64,000 bases of DNA, taken from contig NZ_CP016464.1 in the NCBI RefSeq assembly GCF_001713455.1, forward strand, positions 4,450,001 to 4,514,000, written 5' to 3'. This stretch comes from Bosea sp. RAC05. GTDB lineage: Bacteria; Pseudomonadota; Alphaproteobacteria; Rhizobiales; Beijerinckiaceae. Shown piece by piece: positions 63,300-64,000 of this stretch. The position numbers and the translations under genes are program-made. The notes beneath the pieces were generated by a model. The model worked only from the letters and a program-made list of their open reading frames with translations, ran no database searches and was not told where the DNA came from. How positions within the stretch are numbered: position 1 is the stretch's first letter; each line of letters starts with the position of its first letter.

Positions 63300-64000
63300 T
63301 TGCAGGAGCCCGTTTCCGGATCGGTTGACCGCTTGCCCGCGAACCAGACCCTCAAGCAGCGCCTCTGGGGCAATGCCTATCTGCTGCTGACCCTGACGAC
63401 CCTGATGTGGGGCGGCAATGCGGTGGCCGGTCGCCTCGCGGTCGACGCCATCTCGCCGATGGCGCTGACCTCGCTGCGCTGGATCGTGGTCTGCGCGGTC
63501 ATGCCGGTGCTGCTGCGCCACCAGATCAGGGCGCATTGGCCGGTGCTGCGGGCCCACTGGAAGTTCATCGTCGCGATGGGCACCGTCGGCTTCACCGCCT
63601 TCAACGCGCTGATGTATCTCGCCGCCTATTCGACGACGGCGATCAATATCGGCATTCTCCAGGGCTCCATTCCCGTCTTCGTGCTGATCGGCGCCTTCAT
63701 CGCCTATCGCACGCCGATCGGCCCGGTGCAGGCGCTCGGCGTCCTCATCACCCTGCTCGGCGTCGCCGTCGTCGCCAGCCGCGGCGACATTGCGGTGCTC
63801 CGGCAATTCGCCTTCGCGCCGGGCGATCTCTTCATGATCGTCGCCTGCACCTTCTATGCGGGCTACACGGTCGCGATCCGCTCGCGGCCGCAGGTGCCCG
63901 GCCTCGTCTTCTTCTCGGCGCTGGCGATGGTGGCCTGCCTGGTCTCGCTGCCGCTGCTGGCGATCGAGGTCGCGCAGGGGGCCTTCGTGGTGAAGGCGCC
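63300..64000 (+). CDS. EamA/DMT family transporter (3' end outside the window)
   Basis: An inner-membrane drug/metabolite transporter of the EamA type; 233 codons are visible and the frame runs off the end. Helices seen include AYLLLTLTTLMWGGNAVAGRLA, WIVVCAVMPVLL, FIVAMGTVGFTAFNALMYLAAYSTTAINIGILQGSIPVFVLIGAFIAYR, VLITLLGVAVVASRG and LFMIVACTFYAGYTVAI. No ATG lies before the first helix; an in-frame stop is at 63276, and the TTG at 63300 or 63333 is the probable start. Substrate unknown. Confidence 0.9.
   Translation, partial: MQEPVSGSVDRLPANQTLKQRLWGNAYLLLTLTTLMWGGNAVAGRLAVDAISPMALTSLRWIVVCAVMPVLLRHQIRAHWPVLRAHWKFIVAMGTVGFTAFNALMYLAAYSTTAINIGILQGSIPVFVLIGAFIAYRTPIGPVQALGVLITLLGVAVVASRGDIAVLRQFAFAPGDLFMIVACTFYAGYTVAIRSRPQVPGLVFFSALAMVACLVSLPLLAIEVAQGAFVVKA

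Overview
This is a high-GC (roughly 70% by eye) chromosomal window from an alphaproteobacterium, most likely of the order Hyphomicrobiales (Rhizobiales) and probably Bosea-like. The reasons are the phaB/DUF1737/phaA-phaR cluster, the tlpA, argH-lptM-lysA-TIGR02302 neighbourhood, a serC-serA operon behind a serC-type RNA leader, TIGR03862 and DUF4139 proteins, and many GC-rich palindromic intergenic repeats. The genus is an inference. No rRNA, tRNA, CRISPR array, transposase or prophage was seen.

Layout. (1) 1-4.4 kb: 5' part of uvrB, a small TPR protein and a TIGR03862 flavoprotein, separated by palindromic repeats. (2) 4.5-12.3 kb: the complete phosphate regulon phoR-pstS-pstC-pstA-pstB-phoU-phoB on the minus strand, with a clear Pho box in front of pstS, and a divergent polyphosphate kinase (ppk2) beside phoR. 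(3) 13.2-24 kb: a carbohydrate island. It has a TRAP transporter, a FadR-type regulator, a DHDPS-family aldolase and a three-gene ABC importer without an ATPase. Divergent to these is an aldose dehydrogenase-lactonase-FucU mutarotase operon. The set reads as an oxidative L-fucose (or related sugar) pathway whose dehydratase is not here. (4) 24-27.3 kb: a repeat-rich, gene-poor segment with a DUF559 nuclease-like gene sitting between two halves of a repeat, a UPF0114 membrane protein, a structured element with two hairpins sharing the same loop, and an AT-rich orphan gene with a HEPN motif. This is the most accessory part of the window. (5) 27.3-38.1 kb: serine biosynthesis (serC, serA), a solitary NodU-type carbamoyltransferase, an exonuclease-CBS-DUF294 fusion, tlpA, and argH-lptM-lysA. 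(6) 38.3-46.8 kb: TIGR02302, a YddG-like exporter, a fosmidomycin-resistance MFS protein and the PHB genes phaB, a DUF1737 gene and phaA, with phaR divergent. (7) 46.8-64 kb: a degenerate-GGDEF/EAL protein, rpmF, mtgA, ispA, a lower-GC patch with a PIG-L deacetylase, a membrane-anchored hypothetical, purA with an intrinsic terminator in its leader, an M20 amidohydrolase, a dual-specificity-like phosphatase, a DUF4139 protein, a chemoreceptor ending in a GWEEF tether, a class-I glutamine amidotransferase, and the start of an EamA transporter running off the end.

The genes form coherent modules: Pho sensing, Pst uptake and polyphosphate; sugar import and oxidation; and PHB synthesis with its repressor. 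The repeat families (here called A to G) fill most gaps longer than about 100 bases and in two places supply the 3' end of a coding sequence. No complete, obviously new multigene system is present. The best candidates for something undescribed are the HEPN orphan with the twin-hairpin element between direct repeat copies, the DUF559 gene nested in a repeat, and the exonuclease-CBS-nucleotidyltransferase fusion.
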